Shown here: piece by piece, positions 35,880 to 46,925 of the stretch
Numbering within the stretch: position 1 is the stretch's first letter
Layout: each line of letters opens with the position of its first letter
NCBI GenBank assembly: GCA_013397075.1
Contig: VWZS01000635.1
Location: 164,540 to 228,539, forward strand
From: Rhabdornis inornatus
Taxonomy: Eukaryota; Chordata; Aves; Passeriformes; Rhabdornithidae
Direction of reading: 5' to 3'
Length of the DNA: 64,000 nucleotides
Made by a program: the position numbers and the translations under genes
Notes under the pieces: model-generated
What the model was told of the DNA's origin: nothing
The model's input: the letters and a program-made list of their open reading frames with translations, nothing else
The model's database searches: none

Positions 35880-36050
35880 CATTCCCTGGGATCCAGAGCA
35901 GCTGTGGCTGCCCCATCCCTGGCAGTGCCCAAGGCCAGGTTGGGCAGGACTTGGAGCAACCTGGGACAGTGGAAAATGTCCCTGCCTGTGGCAGGGGGTG
36001 GAATGAGATAATCTTTAAGGTCCCTTCCAGCCCAAACTATCTGATGTGGA
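35880..36050 (+). mobile_element. CR1 LINE, 5'-truncated 3' end
   Basis: CCATCCCTGGCAGTGCCCAA, GGAGCAACCTGGGACAGTGG and GAGATAATCTTTAAGGTCCC appear in CR1 order. The terminal ATTCTATG repeats are lost. Confidence 0.85.
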
Positions 36051-39000
36051 ATGTTGCATTCGGGACCAGGCTCTGCTGGAAAAAGGTCAATTCTGCCATT
36101 TACAAGATTTTCTGAGCTGGTGAAAGCCCAGATATGATCCCAGATGTGTATGTGCTGTCCTTTACTACATCAGCAGCATCTTGCAGACACCAGGGTCACT
36201 GCAGGTCAGGGAGAGCTCACATCTTGCTCACTCAGAGGTACAGGGTTAATATCCAATTTATACAGGCAGAGCTGGCTGTGCCCTGAGCCCCAGCAGCTCC
36301 CAGGAGAAGTCATACAAATAATTTCTTCTTTTAACCCTGAATCTTCCCATTGTGGAAAATGAAGGAGTTTGGTCTCCAGGACAACACTGGGTTTGAGTCA
36401 AAGGAAAGGGTAACAGTGAGGGGATTTTAAGTCATGGTGTACCACATGCAAACCATTGCCATTAGTTTTGTCTTTTAATTCCCATGGCAGGTGGGTAGAG
36501 ATGTGCCTGTGGGATAGGATGTGCCCCTGAACTGCAGTCCTTGGACTGGAGCTTCACTTTGGCCAACTGACCCTGTCTGAACTTAACAGAGCTGATTAAA
36601 ACCCAGCAGGGCAATGGTCCCTGGCATCCCATCAGCTGTGGTGATGCTGCTGGGCTGATGGTGTGCTGGGGGCCCTGCTGGGATGCTGCCTCTGCCTCCA
36701 CCAGCCCTGCTCCCCTCTGGAGCCTGCCCAAACTGCAGGGGGGCTGTGCTCAGGGCACAGACAGCACTGCACATCCCAAAGCCACGGATCCCAGGAAACC
36801 ACTGGTGCTCACTGTGCACTGGCAGAGCCCTGGAGAGCTGTGAGTGTGCAGAAAGGTGAGTAATTAGAGCTAATTAGATTGGTGACTGTGTTTGCCCTGT
36901 CGATAGGATGCATTTGGCCCCTTTCCTCTGCGCTTTTAAACCTGTTCTTCTCAAGAGAATGTTTTCACTTGGTTACCATCTCCTCTGTGCCCAGCCATGG
37001 GGGTCCCCAGCAGTGAGCTGGATAGAAAATCTATTGATCCTCTTCCATAAGCCCTGAACAAGGGAAGGTAAGTGCTCCCCAGCCAATACCTCTCAGTCAT
37101 TTCCTTTGGATTGTTGCTCATATGCCCTAAATCACAGCAGTTGGTGGAAGAACAAAAGAAATGAGCTGGAGAAACTCTGGCCAAGCAAGTCTAACCTGCA
37201 TTCACCATTGCCTTGGCATTAATGGAGAAACCCAGAAAGGCTGGTGTGTCTGTGAAGAAGGAACTTCCATTTCCAGGACTGACCTGAGCTGCAGGGAGAT
37301 GTACATGGGGCTGATAAACAACATTTGAAGTTCCTCTGCTGCACTGAGGACTTTGGGAAACGCTCACACCAGTGAATTTGGCCTCCAGAAGTCACACAGC
37401 TGCCTTAGGAACCATGACAAGACAATGGCCATTATTATTCCTAATTAACAATGCTGGAATGCAGGAGCTGGGTCTTTCTTGAGGGGCTTTGCTTGGCTCC
37501 CAGCAGCTTTCCCCACGAGCCACATGCCTGTAGGGCATTCCTTGGCCAGCAGAACTGGGAGGTCAGAGGCCAAGCCGTGGTGCTGGCCTTCTCCTGCAGC
37601 TTCCCACCCCTTGGAGCAGTGCTGAGCCCAAGGGCAGTGCTGGACCTGAGTCAAGGAGAGCTTTCCCCATGGAGCTGCCTGCAGGATGACAGGCAGGAGA
37701 TGAAGGAGCTGTAACTCTTTACAAAAGCCGTGGCTGGCCAGTGTCATAGGAAATAAGTGCTGTGAACTGAGGAATGCAGCCTTGTTACTGCCTGGCTGAG
37801 CAGAATTAATTCTGCACATTGGCTTCTCCAGTTTTCTGCCCAGGTGTCGTTGAGTTCTTACCACCACATCGATATTTCTGTATTTCAGCAAAATTCCCCA
37901 CTTCTAATCTGGATAGTCCTTTCTGGGTGGAGTGCAAACCCCAGATTGTTAACTCTGGATAACGGTAATTAAAAGAAAATAAAATCAAAGGTGCTCAGAA
38001 AAGAAATGGAAAATTTTTCTGTGGAAGCCAAAAGATTATATTAAACTTCAGCGGTTTAATAAAATATTATGAAGTTTGGGAGCATATTTTCCCTGGGACT
38101 TAATCTGTTTATACATCTAAAAAAGTAAATAGAATATCACTTTACTTGACCACACAGCAAACCTGATACAGGGGGGCTTCCCCACTGTATTTATTTCTTG
38201 AGGAATTCCTTTCCCCTCAGGTTTCACACAGTGCACTGTGAACTGGGACCATTCCTGAACTACCCAGGTCAGAGGAAACAGGAATTCATCCATCTCAGTG
38301 GAGAAATGCTGTGGATGTGGCAGGGCCAGGCACAGCAAAGGAGGACACAGGGACACTTGACTGAGGATTTTTGCAATTTAAAGAAAGGAGTATGGCATTG
38401 ACCTTGATGTGGTGGAAGACAAGAGGTCATGGGAACAATGCCAGTGATGCCACTGGGGAATCCACAGAAGGCACAGCCATGGAGTCAGTTAGGGTTAGGA
38501 GACTAAAATCAGACACAAATGGGTAATTTTGTGGTTTTCCCCCCTTTTTATAAACCTGCCCCCTCTTTCCAGCTTGCTGCCACCAGCAAAAAGAGAGCAC
38601 AGCCTCTCAGTACCCGTAAACTTTATTAAATGTGTGCTTTTTCATTCTTGAATTAAATTAAAATCAGTTTTTTTCATACTGAAATAGCACCAAAGGGAGA
38701 AGGATGACAGTATCACCAAGTGAAGGGGAGGGAGGAGAGAAAGCCCAGAAACTGCTGTATACAATCAAGGAATTTTTTAATGGTTAGGAGAATGGGTAAT
38801 TTTCCCCCTTCATCTAGAGACTTGATGCTGTGTGTGAAGTGTGCGTGTGGGAGAACTGAGAATCAGTGCAAGTTAAAACCACTCTGTTCAGGGTAGAAAA
38901 GGCCAAATTATTGCTGGAAATTTGACTTAGTGCTGCACCCAGAGGCCACCCTGACATCAGGCAGAGGAGTGTCACACAATGATCTCCATAAACTCCTTTT

Positions 39001-39436
39001 AACTGTGTGGATCACTGAGTGGCAGCATTTGCACAGGAGCTGATAAAAACAGCACCAAGGGTACCACGGGCACAGCAGCCCCATCCTTGCCCTTCCAGGA
39101 ATGGCAGGAATGGATTTCCCAGCAGCAGACAGATCTGGTATTGCCTTGCCAAACTGCACTGCTAAAGAAAACCCCACGTCTCTGAATTTTTCAGTTGAGA
39201 CAGAGAGCAAAGAGCGTCCCCACACTCCAGGTCTGGCTGAAAGCTGCTGCTGCAGTGGGTTACAGGGAGGTCTCACCTCCAGTGACCTTCCTGAACTGGG
39301 CTCTACGAGCCTGTGCCAAAGCATGGCAACAGCAGTGGGGAAAAATGACTTTTGAGGACTTTGGGGCAATCCTTGTGCTCAGCACACCTGAGCCCACACT
39401 GGTGCCATTTGTGGCTGTGTCTGTCTCCTCCAAGAT
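36051..39436. other. Non-coding flank, no gene seen
   Basis: The longest open frames (37445-37891 minus; 38908-39369 minus) show no recognised family and have no convincing exon boundaries. AT-rich patches occur near 37960-38150 and 38610-38690. Confidence 0.55.
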
Positions 39437-39640
39437 CATGGAATCATAGAATGGTTTGGATTGGAAGGGATTCTAAAGCTCATCTCATTCCATTCCCTTC
39501 CATCATCCCAGGTTGCTGCAAGTCCAATCTGGCCCTGGACACTTCCAGGGATGGGGAATCCACCACCACTCTGAGCAACCCAGGCCTCATCACCCTCATT
39601 GTACAAAACTTCCTTGTGATCAATTTGGGACTTGATGCTG
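39437..39640 (-). mobile_element. CR1 LINE, 5'-truncated 3' end
   Basis: TCATGGAATCATAGAATGG followed by TTGGATTGGAAGGGATTC is a well kept antisense CR1 tail. The body fades after the phrase GATGGGGAATCCACCACCAC near 39570. Confidence 0.85.
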
Positions 39641-40009
39641 ATAGGATGCCTTGTAAAGGTTGGTGTGGTTTTTGTTGTTGTTTTTTTTTCTTAAAACAGA
39701 TCCAAAATTTGAATTTGTTGTAAAATCCAAATGTTGCATTGCATATAAGCCTAAGCTTCATCAGTGTCTAATGGCAGATTTGATTATTGAGACCAGAAGC
39801 ATTTAAATAAGCTTATTATTTTCTCATAGTTAATGCTTTGATTTTTCTGCTTTTTTAAAAAAAGAAAAACACTATACAGGTCACTTTTTAATTCAGAGCT
39901 ACTTTTGATTTCCCCTCCAATGTGCTCAGCACTGCAGGCCCAGGAGGGATGCGGTTTTCAATAGTTTACCTCCAATTCTTCATAGGTTAAAATAATCTAA
40001 ACTTCATGG

Positions 40010-40135
40010 CTGGATTTTCAAATAAGCCTAAAGAGTTTAGAGGCTTAAATGCTATTAGAGTTCAAAGCAATTTGGTTGCATGACCTCTTTTTAAAAGCCA
40101 TTGTTCACATGTGGAGGGATTTTCAAAACTACTTA
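40010..40135. repeat. Possible ancient DNA-transposon (MITE-like) remnant
   Basis: GGATTTTCAAATAAGCCTAA, the inverted pair AAGCCTAAA / TTAGAGGCTT and a later GGATTTTCAAAACTACTTA resemble terminal parts of old non-autonomous hAT-like elements of reptiles and birds. It is heavily decayed; the call rests on a few phrases. Confidence 0.3.
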
Positions 40136-40548
40136 TGGCCAAGATCAAAACCAATCAATCACAGTCTCAGATCCCTAAATAGCTTTACAAGGTGTGCAAC
40201 AAGGTATTCAAACCCTTGGAAATGAGGGGGAATAAAACACTGAAGTTTTTAGTGGAAAGTATTCCTAAGTGGCTGAGCTTGATGTGCTGGGAAGAGTTTT
40301 TAAAGGCACATATGATGGGCTTGTGTACACATCAAGGCTGTAATTTAATGGCAGGGATTTGGTGGCAGGTGCAGACACTCAGCTGTAAGAATGCTTGGTA
40401 TTGCTGTAGCTTGTCCAATATGGGGAGACCAGCCTGTGGCCCTATAAAGCTGCTTTATAGTGGTCTAAATGTGACTGTATGGGAGAAAATAGCAATAGAA
40501 CTATATTGATTTTTTAAAAACCTCATACTTGTGAGGGGCATTTATACC

Positions 40549-41102
40549 TGTCTGCTGGTTTTGGCTGGGGTAGAGTTCATTTTGTTGATAGGACTGTGGT
40601 TTGGATTTGTGCTGGGAACAGGATTGATAACCCAGGGATGTTTTTATTGTGGCTGAGCAGTTCTTACACAGCATCAAGGCTTTTCCTGCTCCTCCAGTGA
40701 GGAGGCTGGGGATGCACAAGGAGCTGGGAGAGAACACAGCCAGGACAGCTGAACCTGACTGGTGCAAGGGATATTCCAGAGCATGTGGCATCATGCTCAG
40801 CATATAAAAGCGGGGGAAGAAGGAAGCAGGAAATTTTTGGAGTGATGGTGTTTGTACTCTCAAGTCACCATTCCAAATACGAGGGAGCCCTGCTGTCCTG
40901 GGGATGAGCATCTGAGCACTCATGGGAAGTCTGGAATTAATTTCTTGGTTTGCTTTGCTTGTGTGTGTAGCTTTGCTTTACCTATTAAACTGTCTTTATC
41001 TCAACCCACAGGTTACCTTAGATTTACTCTTCCAATTCTCTCCCCCATCCCACCTGGGGAGTGAGTGAGTGGGGCCAAGATCTCAGCTGGGCTTAAACCA
41101 CA
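40549..41102 (+). mobile_element. Solo LTR, avian ERVL type
   Basis: The element starts TGTCTGCTGGTTTTGGCTGG and ends near TTAAACCACA. It has a clear promoter box TATAAAA at 40803-40809 and a poly(A) signal ATTAAA at 40984-40989, followed by CTGTCTTTATCTCAACCCAC, a stretch I recognise from a widespread avian ERVL LTR. The target duplication is not clear: ATACC precedes and ATAAA follows. This suggests an older insertion than the one at 20247. It points away from the minus-strand sulfotransferase gene, about 2.5 kb beyond its stop codon. Confidence 0.85.
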
Positions 41103-43199
41103 ATAAATTTGTCAAAGGCTTGTCTGTATTATCCCAACCTTAATTCTCCTTGAAGTACCAAAGAAATGGCACACTTAAATCTTCTTTTCAGCTGGGAAGA
41201 CCTCAGACTTTGTGCTTTGCTGGTTCTGGCACTGTTTGGTTATGCCTGTGAGTGACTGATGCCTCATCCTCGCTACCACCTTGGTTTTTCCATTTGAATG
41301 GAAGAGCACAGCATGGGAGGGTGTCCATCCCCCATTCCTCCCCCAAAAAGATTTCTCTCCTCACCTCCTGTGACACACTGAAGAGACCATTACCAAGAGC
41401 CCAAGGTTCTCCCAGCTTCTGATGTGAACTGCAGATGCTGGGAGGGACCTTGGTCTTGTGGAGCCAAAGCTCTGAGACCATCTCTGATCTTCTCATGTTG
41501 TGTCTTGCATGAATATTGAGGGGCTGAGGTGAGGCAGGCAGGAGAAGGGACTGCTGGGGGTCTGTGTGGTGCCTCCTTTCTGCTGTAAGGTGAAGTGTTT
41601 ATGCAGATGAGGCATGGGACATTGTCAAAAAAGGCCTTAAAATGGGACATAAATGGGAGAAGGGGTGAAATCAGTGGAGGTAGTGAACGTGGCACTGAGC
41701 TGTGCCACACCAGGACAGGGAGCTGAGCTCAGGCTGGCTTTGGTGCCACCAAGCCATCAGCACTTCTCTACAGCTGGGGCATGGAAAGCTGGGCTCAGGT
41801 AGAGCTTTGCAATGACAGCTGTGGGAGAAGCTCCTGGGGCATCACGAGCTGAATGAAGATATTTTCATTCCCTTGGGAAATGGGCCTGGCATCCAAAGCC
41901 CTGTGGGTTTGTGGCTCCAGGGGATAGGAAGGTTCCAGGACTCAGCATCTTTGGGGATGTGTAGGGTTGAGTAGAAAGGAGGTTTAGGGCAGCCAGGAGA
42001 TGTGGCTCAACACAAGCAGAGGAACTCAGTGCCATGAGGCTGAGTGGGTCACCAAACTCCTTTCCTGACTTGCCAAGGTGGAAATGCTTCCCTCTGAGGA
42101 GAAATTGTGACTTCTGACACAATGCTCTTTGGACTCTGAAATCTCTGTTCTGCTGGGATTTTATTAAGATCTTGGCTGGTATGCAGGCAGCCAGTGAACT
42201 TCACCCCCAGGCTTCTTCCTCACCACATTCCTGGGGGATGCCTGCTTAGTTTTAACCCCTCAGGTACTCTTCAAAGTTGTGCTCAGGAGAGGGAGCACTA
42301 CCACATTGTTTATGCAGCACCAAGCTATAACTGGGTACTCCCATAGCTCAGAGATACTGAAGATCAAGAGCCAGCAGATAAATGAGCCCATGGTAATAAA
42401 AGACTCTGCTTCACTAACAGATTTTTGTCACAGAAACATTTCCACCAGCTTAAAAAAATGTGCTAAAGGAGATTTGTTTTGCCTGACAGTTTTTAAAGCC
42501 CTTCACAACCTTCCAGCTTCCTCCTGAATTCTCCTTTAGAAAAGAACTATTGTTTTCTCATTCTTCTTTCTGGACATGATTATTTCTCACTCTTTCCCAA
42601 ACAACCCTTCCCCCAGTCTGTTTAAGACTGGCCCAACTTACAACATTCATCATTATGGCTCAAACCATGCCCACTGGACACCAAGAAGTTTCCTGCACAT
42701 TCCTGGAAGGATGGTAGATCCCCCCAACACCTTCAGGGTGTGCCAAGAGCATCATCTCAGTGTGGAGTTCCCTTCCCATCCCCAAAATCCCTTCAGATGG
42801 GCCCCCTGAGGAAAAAAAAAAAAAAACTTTAGAAAACTATTTTGGTGTCAGAGTAGCAAAGGGGATGCAATAGGGAGCTCTGGTTTAGAGCCAGCTCCTG
42901 TGAATGAGGCCTTTTGACTACCTGGCAAATTTCATTATAGAGTCAAAAGAATCATTTGTGTTCTTTCACTTTTGGCTACCAAAATTATTTTGTCTCAAAG
43001 CAAAACAAAGGATTATTGGTTTTGGCTGCCTTAAGAGGAAAAATAAGTTTGGCTGATGAAAAGAGCTTGATTTAAGGGGGGTAAAAGTAAAACAAAAAAT
43101 TGGATAAGTGGAAGCAAAATTCACCAAACGTTTCATGCAATAAAAATATCCCCTAAGGTAACATTTGAAAAGCCAAATTAGGTACTAAGCCACCTTTGT
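41103..43199. other. Region between the ERVL LTR and the probable end of the sulfotransferase gene
   Basis: No exon recognised. A poly(A) run lies at 42811-42825 on the plus strand without an obvious retroposon body. The AT-rich part 42830-43200 could belong to a longer 3' UTR if a poly(A) signal other than 43205-43200 is used. Confidence 0.45.
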
Positions 43200-43600
43200 T
43201 TTATTGTCAAAAGTGATGAGGTCTGGCCAAAATGGCACTAGCAAGCCAAAACCTGGCTGAACTTTCAGGAAGACTCTGAGCTACCCCAAGCACTCCTGTC
43301 ACTTCTAAAAACTTTGCACCTGTGTTTTTTTTACAGAGGCAGTGCTAAACCTTGGGCCCATTGAGGGAAGCTGCTCATGTCAATAGGACCAGGCTGCTGT
43401 TCACAGCCTCCTTTTCAGGATGTACACAGCACCTCTTCTCTGAGAGAAGAAAGGAACAAAAGAAAAAAACAAATCAGAGAAAATCATGTTTCAGCACAGC
43501 TATTATTTTTTTTTCTGTATTTTCCCCCTCTCTACTGATACGTAAAAAAAATATATATATTATATTATATTTTCCTTTTCTTAAATTATTTCTTTCAGGC
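43200..43600 (-). other. Probable 3' UTR of the sulfotransferase gene with a candidate poly(A) signal
   Basis: Sequence following the TGA stop on the minus strand is A-rich. It includes an (AT)n tract near 43542-43572 and a run of As near 43501-43515. The first AATAAA on the minus strand is at 43205-43200, which would give a 3' UTR of about 400 bases. A further AATAAA lies at 42164-42159. Which signal is used cannot be told from sequence; the UTR could extend beyond 42.2 kb. Confidence 0.45.
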
Positions 43601-44219
43601 TCAGTCCCAGCCAAAGTCCTGGCCTGTCATCTGGTAGAACTTCATGTTGAAGGGCCGGTAGAAGTCCCGCAGCCTCTGCACCACCTCCTGGTCGATGTCA
43701 GGGTGGGTCCTGCCTTTCGTCTTCCCCAGGCAGTGGGGTTTGCTGCTGCCCTCTGCCTTCTTCAGGCACGGGAAGCCCTTGGTTTTGTTAAAGTAGAAGT
43801 GTTTGTCAGTGATGATCCTCTTGAGGCCCAGAAAGTCCTGGACCCTGCCCAGCTCCCCTGCAGGATCAGTGATCAGCCTCTCCCCGCTGACAAAGAGGAT
43901 CTGCCTGATGGGGAAGTAGAGGAGCCAGTTCTCCAGGTGCTTGGCGTAGATGCCAATCTGGATGGCACTCCACGAGGTGTCGATCAGGCCTGTAGTCCTG
44001 TTTTTGAAGGTCAGGCTCTCAAAGGTGGGGATGTCAGGCTTCTTGGAGAGTGTCTGGGTGTAGTCCGAGATGGCTCTGGTCACGGGGTCCCGCACCACCA
44101 CGATGAGCTTGGTGCCCTTGGACATGGAGGAGATGCGGGCCGGGGCCTCCTTGGTGACAAAGTAGCTGGGGGTCTTCTCCATGGTGATCTGTCCCTCCAG
44201 TGTCCTGGGCATCAGGTCC
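43601..44219 (-). CDS. HS3ST3B1/HS3ST3A1-like: Heparan sulfate glucosamine 3-O-sulfotransferase 3A1/3B1-like, terminal coding exon (partial gene)
   Basis: This exon encodes the last 205 residues of a Golgi type II membrane enzyme that moves sulfate from PAPS to the 3-OH of glucosamine in heparan sulfate. It starts with the last base of a split Arg codon (AG|G), then DLMPRTLEGQ, and ends FGWD-TGA. Visible family motifs are TKLIVVVRDP followed by ISDY (3'-phosphate-binding part of the PAPS site; the Arg and Ser are present), FVSGERL, VQDFLGLKR, a Cys pair (PCLKK...PHCLG) expected to form the conserved disulfide, and the KGRTHP loop that contacts PAPS. Sequons NRT and NKT are present. The 5' PAPS loop and catalytic Glu lie in exon 1, absent here. 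Family members run to about 390-406 residues, so roughly half is present. The sequence fits the 3A1/3B1 pair better than HS3ST2, 4 or 6 as I recall them. I cannot separate 3A1 from 3B1, because their sulfotransferase domains are almost identical. No frameshift or internal stop is seen, so a processed pseudogene is unlikely. Confidence 0.95.
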
Positions 44220-44250
44220 CTGCCAGAGGGGAACGAGGGACACGTTAGTG
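44220..44250 (-). promoter_or_regulatory. 3' splice site (acceptor) of the sulfotransferase terminal exon
   Basis: On the minus strand a pyrimidine-rich run ending CCCCTCTGGCAG immediately precedes the first exon base at 44219. About 25 bases upstream is CACTAAC, a good branch-point match. The junction splits an Arg codon after its second base (AG|G), and family similarity begins exactly here: the open frame upstream shows no sulfotransferase resemblance. This fixes the exon boundary better than any start codon could. Confidence 0.85.
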
Positions 44251-44373
44251 CCTGTTCCCAGGCAGATCTCAGCAACAGGGCACACTTGCAAGCCTTGCCT
44301 GGATTGAAATCAGGCTCACAAGGCACCTTTTGAGCCAGCAGAGAACGAGATCAAGAAATGCCATTCAGGAGAT

Positions 44374-44468
44374 TCCATAGAATCTTTCCATAGAATAGAA
44401 TATATTCCATATAGAATATATGGATATATTCCATATATGGATATATTCAATATATTCCATAGAATAGA
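44374..44468. repeat. AT-rich self-complementary repeat cluster upstream of the exon
   Basis: The motif TTCCATAGAAT recurs near 44383, 44396 and 44454. Between the copies lie interleaved GGATATATTCCATAT units that are close to self-complementary and could fold into an AT-rich hairpin. The cluster lies 150-250 bases upstream of the acceptor within the intron. It resembles an expanded CR1 3' tail (ATTCTATGATTCT on the other strand), but no CR1 body adjoins it. Confidence 0.6.
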
Positions 44469-44979
44469 GTTTTTATTTCTTCCACGAAGGGGGTCCTGTC
44501 CAGCAAATCCAATGTATGGGGCTCTAAGGGGACTTCTATAGGGTTTAAAGGTTTTGTATTTTGCACCAATTAACAAAGGAATTCTGTAACTAACCAATCC
44601 ACAAAAGACTTTAGGGGAAAAAGGAACCAATTATCTAAGAGGAAAATGGACCACTAAAATCACAGAAAGATAACACAGGGGTCTGCAGGAGGGCGAGATG
44701 CTTCTTGGTATTGGTCACTCTAAGCAAACAATTTCTTATCTAAGGTATCATCTTCCATGGGGCCCTATCTTGGGAGCTTGCCTTTTCAGAGATGTTTCTG
44801 CTCTCTCCACAGTGCCAGAATCCCCTGGATGTGGGCAGTGCTCTAGGGGTGTCCTGGGGATCAAGGGCAGGATGCTCCCGAGCCTCCTGGCCCAGCCCTT
44901 CCCTCCTTGCATTTATTGTCAGGGGGCCCCCATGCTCTGATTCTGCACACACCCGAACTCGTCCTTGATTTCCCACTTC

Positions 44980-44998
44980 CTTTTTTTTTTTTTTTTCT
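44980..44998 (+). repeat. Poly(T) tract
   Basis: A run of T interrupted once by C near its end, in the presumed intron. No retroposon body was recognised upstream on the minus strand. Confidence 0.85.
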
Positions 44999-46624
44999 TT
45001 TTCCCATTTACCTGGAATTGGACCTGAATTCATTTTGCCTGCTCAAGCCCTGCCCTCTGGGTGGGATCCTACCAGATCCTTGCAATGGTAGGAACACAGC
45101 ACATCTCAACCACCCTAATGCCCTATCCCTTTAAATTCCTCCCTGCCCACATTGGGGTTTCCTGGACAGAGGCTTCAATTCCCTGGAATAACAGTGAATT
45201 CCTGCAGTAACAACAATCCCTTCCTGTAGGACAGAGGAATTTTCAAGGGCCAGGATGCAAGACTTTATTTTTCGGTATTTCCAAGGAGGCAGCAAGTTGA
45301 TGCTACATAAAAATGCACAACATCAGCCCCTTGACCTCAGCAATTTCCTTCTTTCACCCACAGACATCCCACACACCAATACTCTGGGAAGCTCTCCTGA
45401 GTGAAGTGGGAAGGGGCTGGGGGCGCAGGCCAGGGTCCATCCTGCTCCATGGTCCCCCTGAGAGTTCAGAGCCCTCCTGGGCCAGGACTGGGTGAGATTT
45501 GCTGAAGAGCCACAGGGTTTGGATACCCTGAGCTCCTTCATGTTAAACCAGGCACGCCAGGAAGGTGCAGGAGCCACAGGACAGGTGACTCCCAGCTCCC
45601 CTTCCTCCTCCTCATCCCACTTTGATGCCACCCCACATCCCACCCCTCCCACATCACTCCTACACCACACCCACAAAAAGCCAGGTTCCCATCATTTGGT
45701 GACACACAAATCCATCCTGCCTGCCAGGCTCTCAGCAGTGTCCCTGATCTTCCCACGGCCCTGTCCCTCCCGGGGGGAATGGGGGATGGATGGGGTGAGG
45801 TTCAGCACCATGCCACCAGCAGTTCTCATGGCAGCCCCACACCCTGAGCCCTTGGCTCTGACCCCTGTGTGGGGTGAACTGCTCCCATCCTGCAGCAGCA
45901 ACATCTGCCTTGCAAACCTGTGCAATATGCCAGCAAAATTGAACTCATCTATCAAAAAAGCAACAATGGAAAGCCAACAGCAGCTAAAAACAGCAATAAT
46001 AACCAAACCCCAGGCTGTTATGTTACAAATGAGAGAGCAAGGAATGGCCCTTCCTGAAACAATTCTCTTTGCAACCACGTTACACAGAGGCTGAGCAAAG
46101 AGAAGTCAAACCTTTGCTGAGGGTTTCTGGCTGAAACTCCAAGAATTTGGGGCATTAAGGCTGGGGAATAAGCAAGCTGAGGAGTATAAAAGAGCTCTCA
46201 TGCATCCTGAAGGATGTGAAGATGAAGGGAATCACTGCTGACAATAAACGTGGCATTTGCCGAGCAGGCAGATAATTCCACAATGGAATTTGCCAGGATT
46301 TTTTGCCAATTTACCTGATGCTGCAAAAGACAAAAGTGTAGATGGTTTAGAAACAGACTGGCCAAATTCGTGGTGGCTGAAATAGAGGTGGCAATGAAGC
46401 ATCAGAGTCCCAGTGCCCCTTCAGCTGTGGGAAGCCCCCAAACCCAACTGCCCTCAGCTGGGGGGAGGTAATGGGAGGAGACCTACAATCCCCAGCTCTC
46501 AGACATTTGTCTGTGGGTGCCTGATGCCATCTGGAAGGAGGCACTGGGCTGGATCTCTCTGTTCTCTCTGTGCTCTGCAGCAGTGCAGCTGGTTCTGCAG
46601 GTTCTGCTCAGGGCAGCCTCACCT

Positions 46625-46925
46625 TTGACAATGGCAGGGAGTGGCAGATAGGACAAGGGGTGTGATGGCTTTAAGCTGAAAGGGGGCAGATTTAGATTGG
46701 ATATTAGGAAGAAATCCTTCCCTGTGAGGGTGGGCAGGGCTGGCACAGGGTGCCCAGAGCAGCTGTGGCTGCCCCTGGATCCCTGGCAGTGCCCAAGGCC
46801 AGGTTGGACATTGGGGCTGGGAGCAGCCTGGGACAGTGGAAGGTGTCCTTGCCAAGCAGGGGGGTGGAATGAGATGATCTTTAAGGACCCTTCTAACCCA
46901 AACCAGTCTCTGGTGATTCTATGAA
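46625..46925 (+). mobile_element. CR1 LINE, 5'-truncated 3' end, the longest well-kept tail copy here
   Basis: The element runs from GATGGCTTTAAGCTGAAAG and GATATTAGGAAGAAATCCTT through GCCCAGAGCAGCTGTGGC and GAGATGATCTTTAAGGACCC to GGTGATTCTATGAA. It lies antisense to the sulfotransferase gene inside its presumed intron. Confidence 0.9.

Noticed and set aside
43352..44248. Plus-strand open frame of 298 codons, the longest in the window
   Set aside because: It lies antisense over the sulfotransferase exon. Its openness follows from the GC-rich codon use of the real exon, and the peptide has no recognised domain.
44220..44326. Upstream extension of the sulfotransferase open frame (35 extra codons)
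   Set aside because: Family similarity begins exactly at the AG acceptor; the extension is intron read-through and has no ATG start at 44326 (the codon is GTG).
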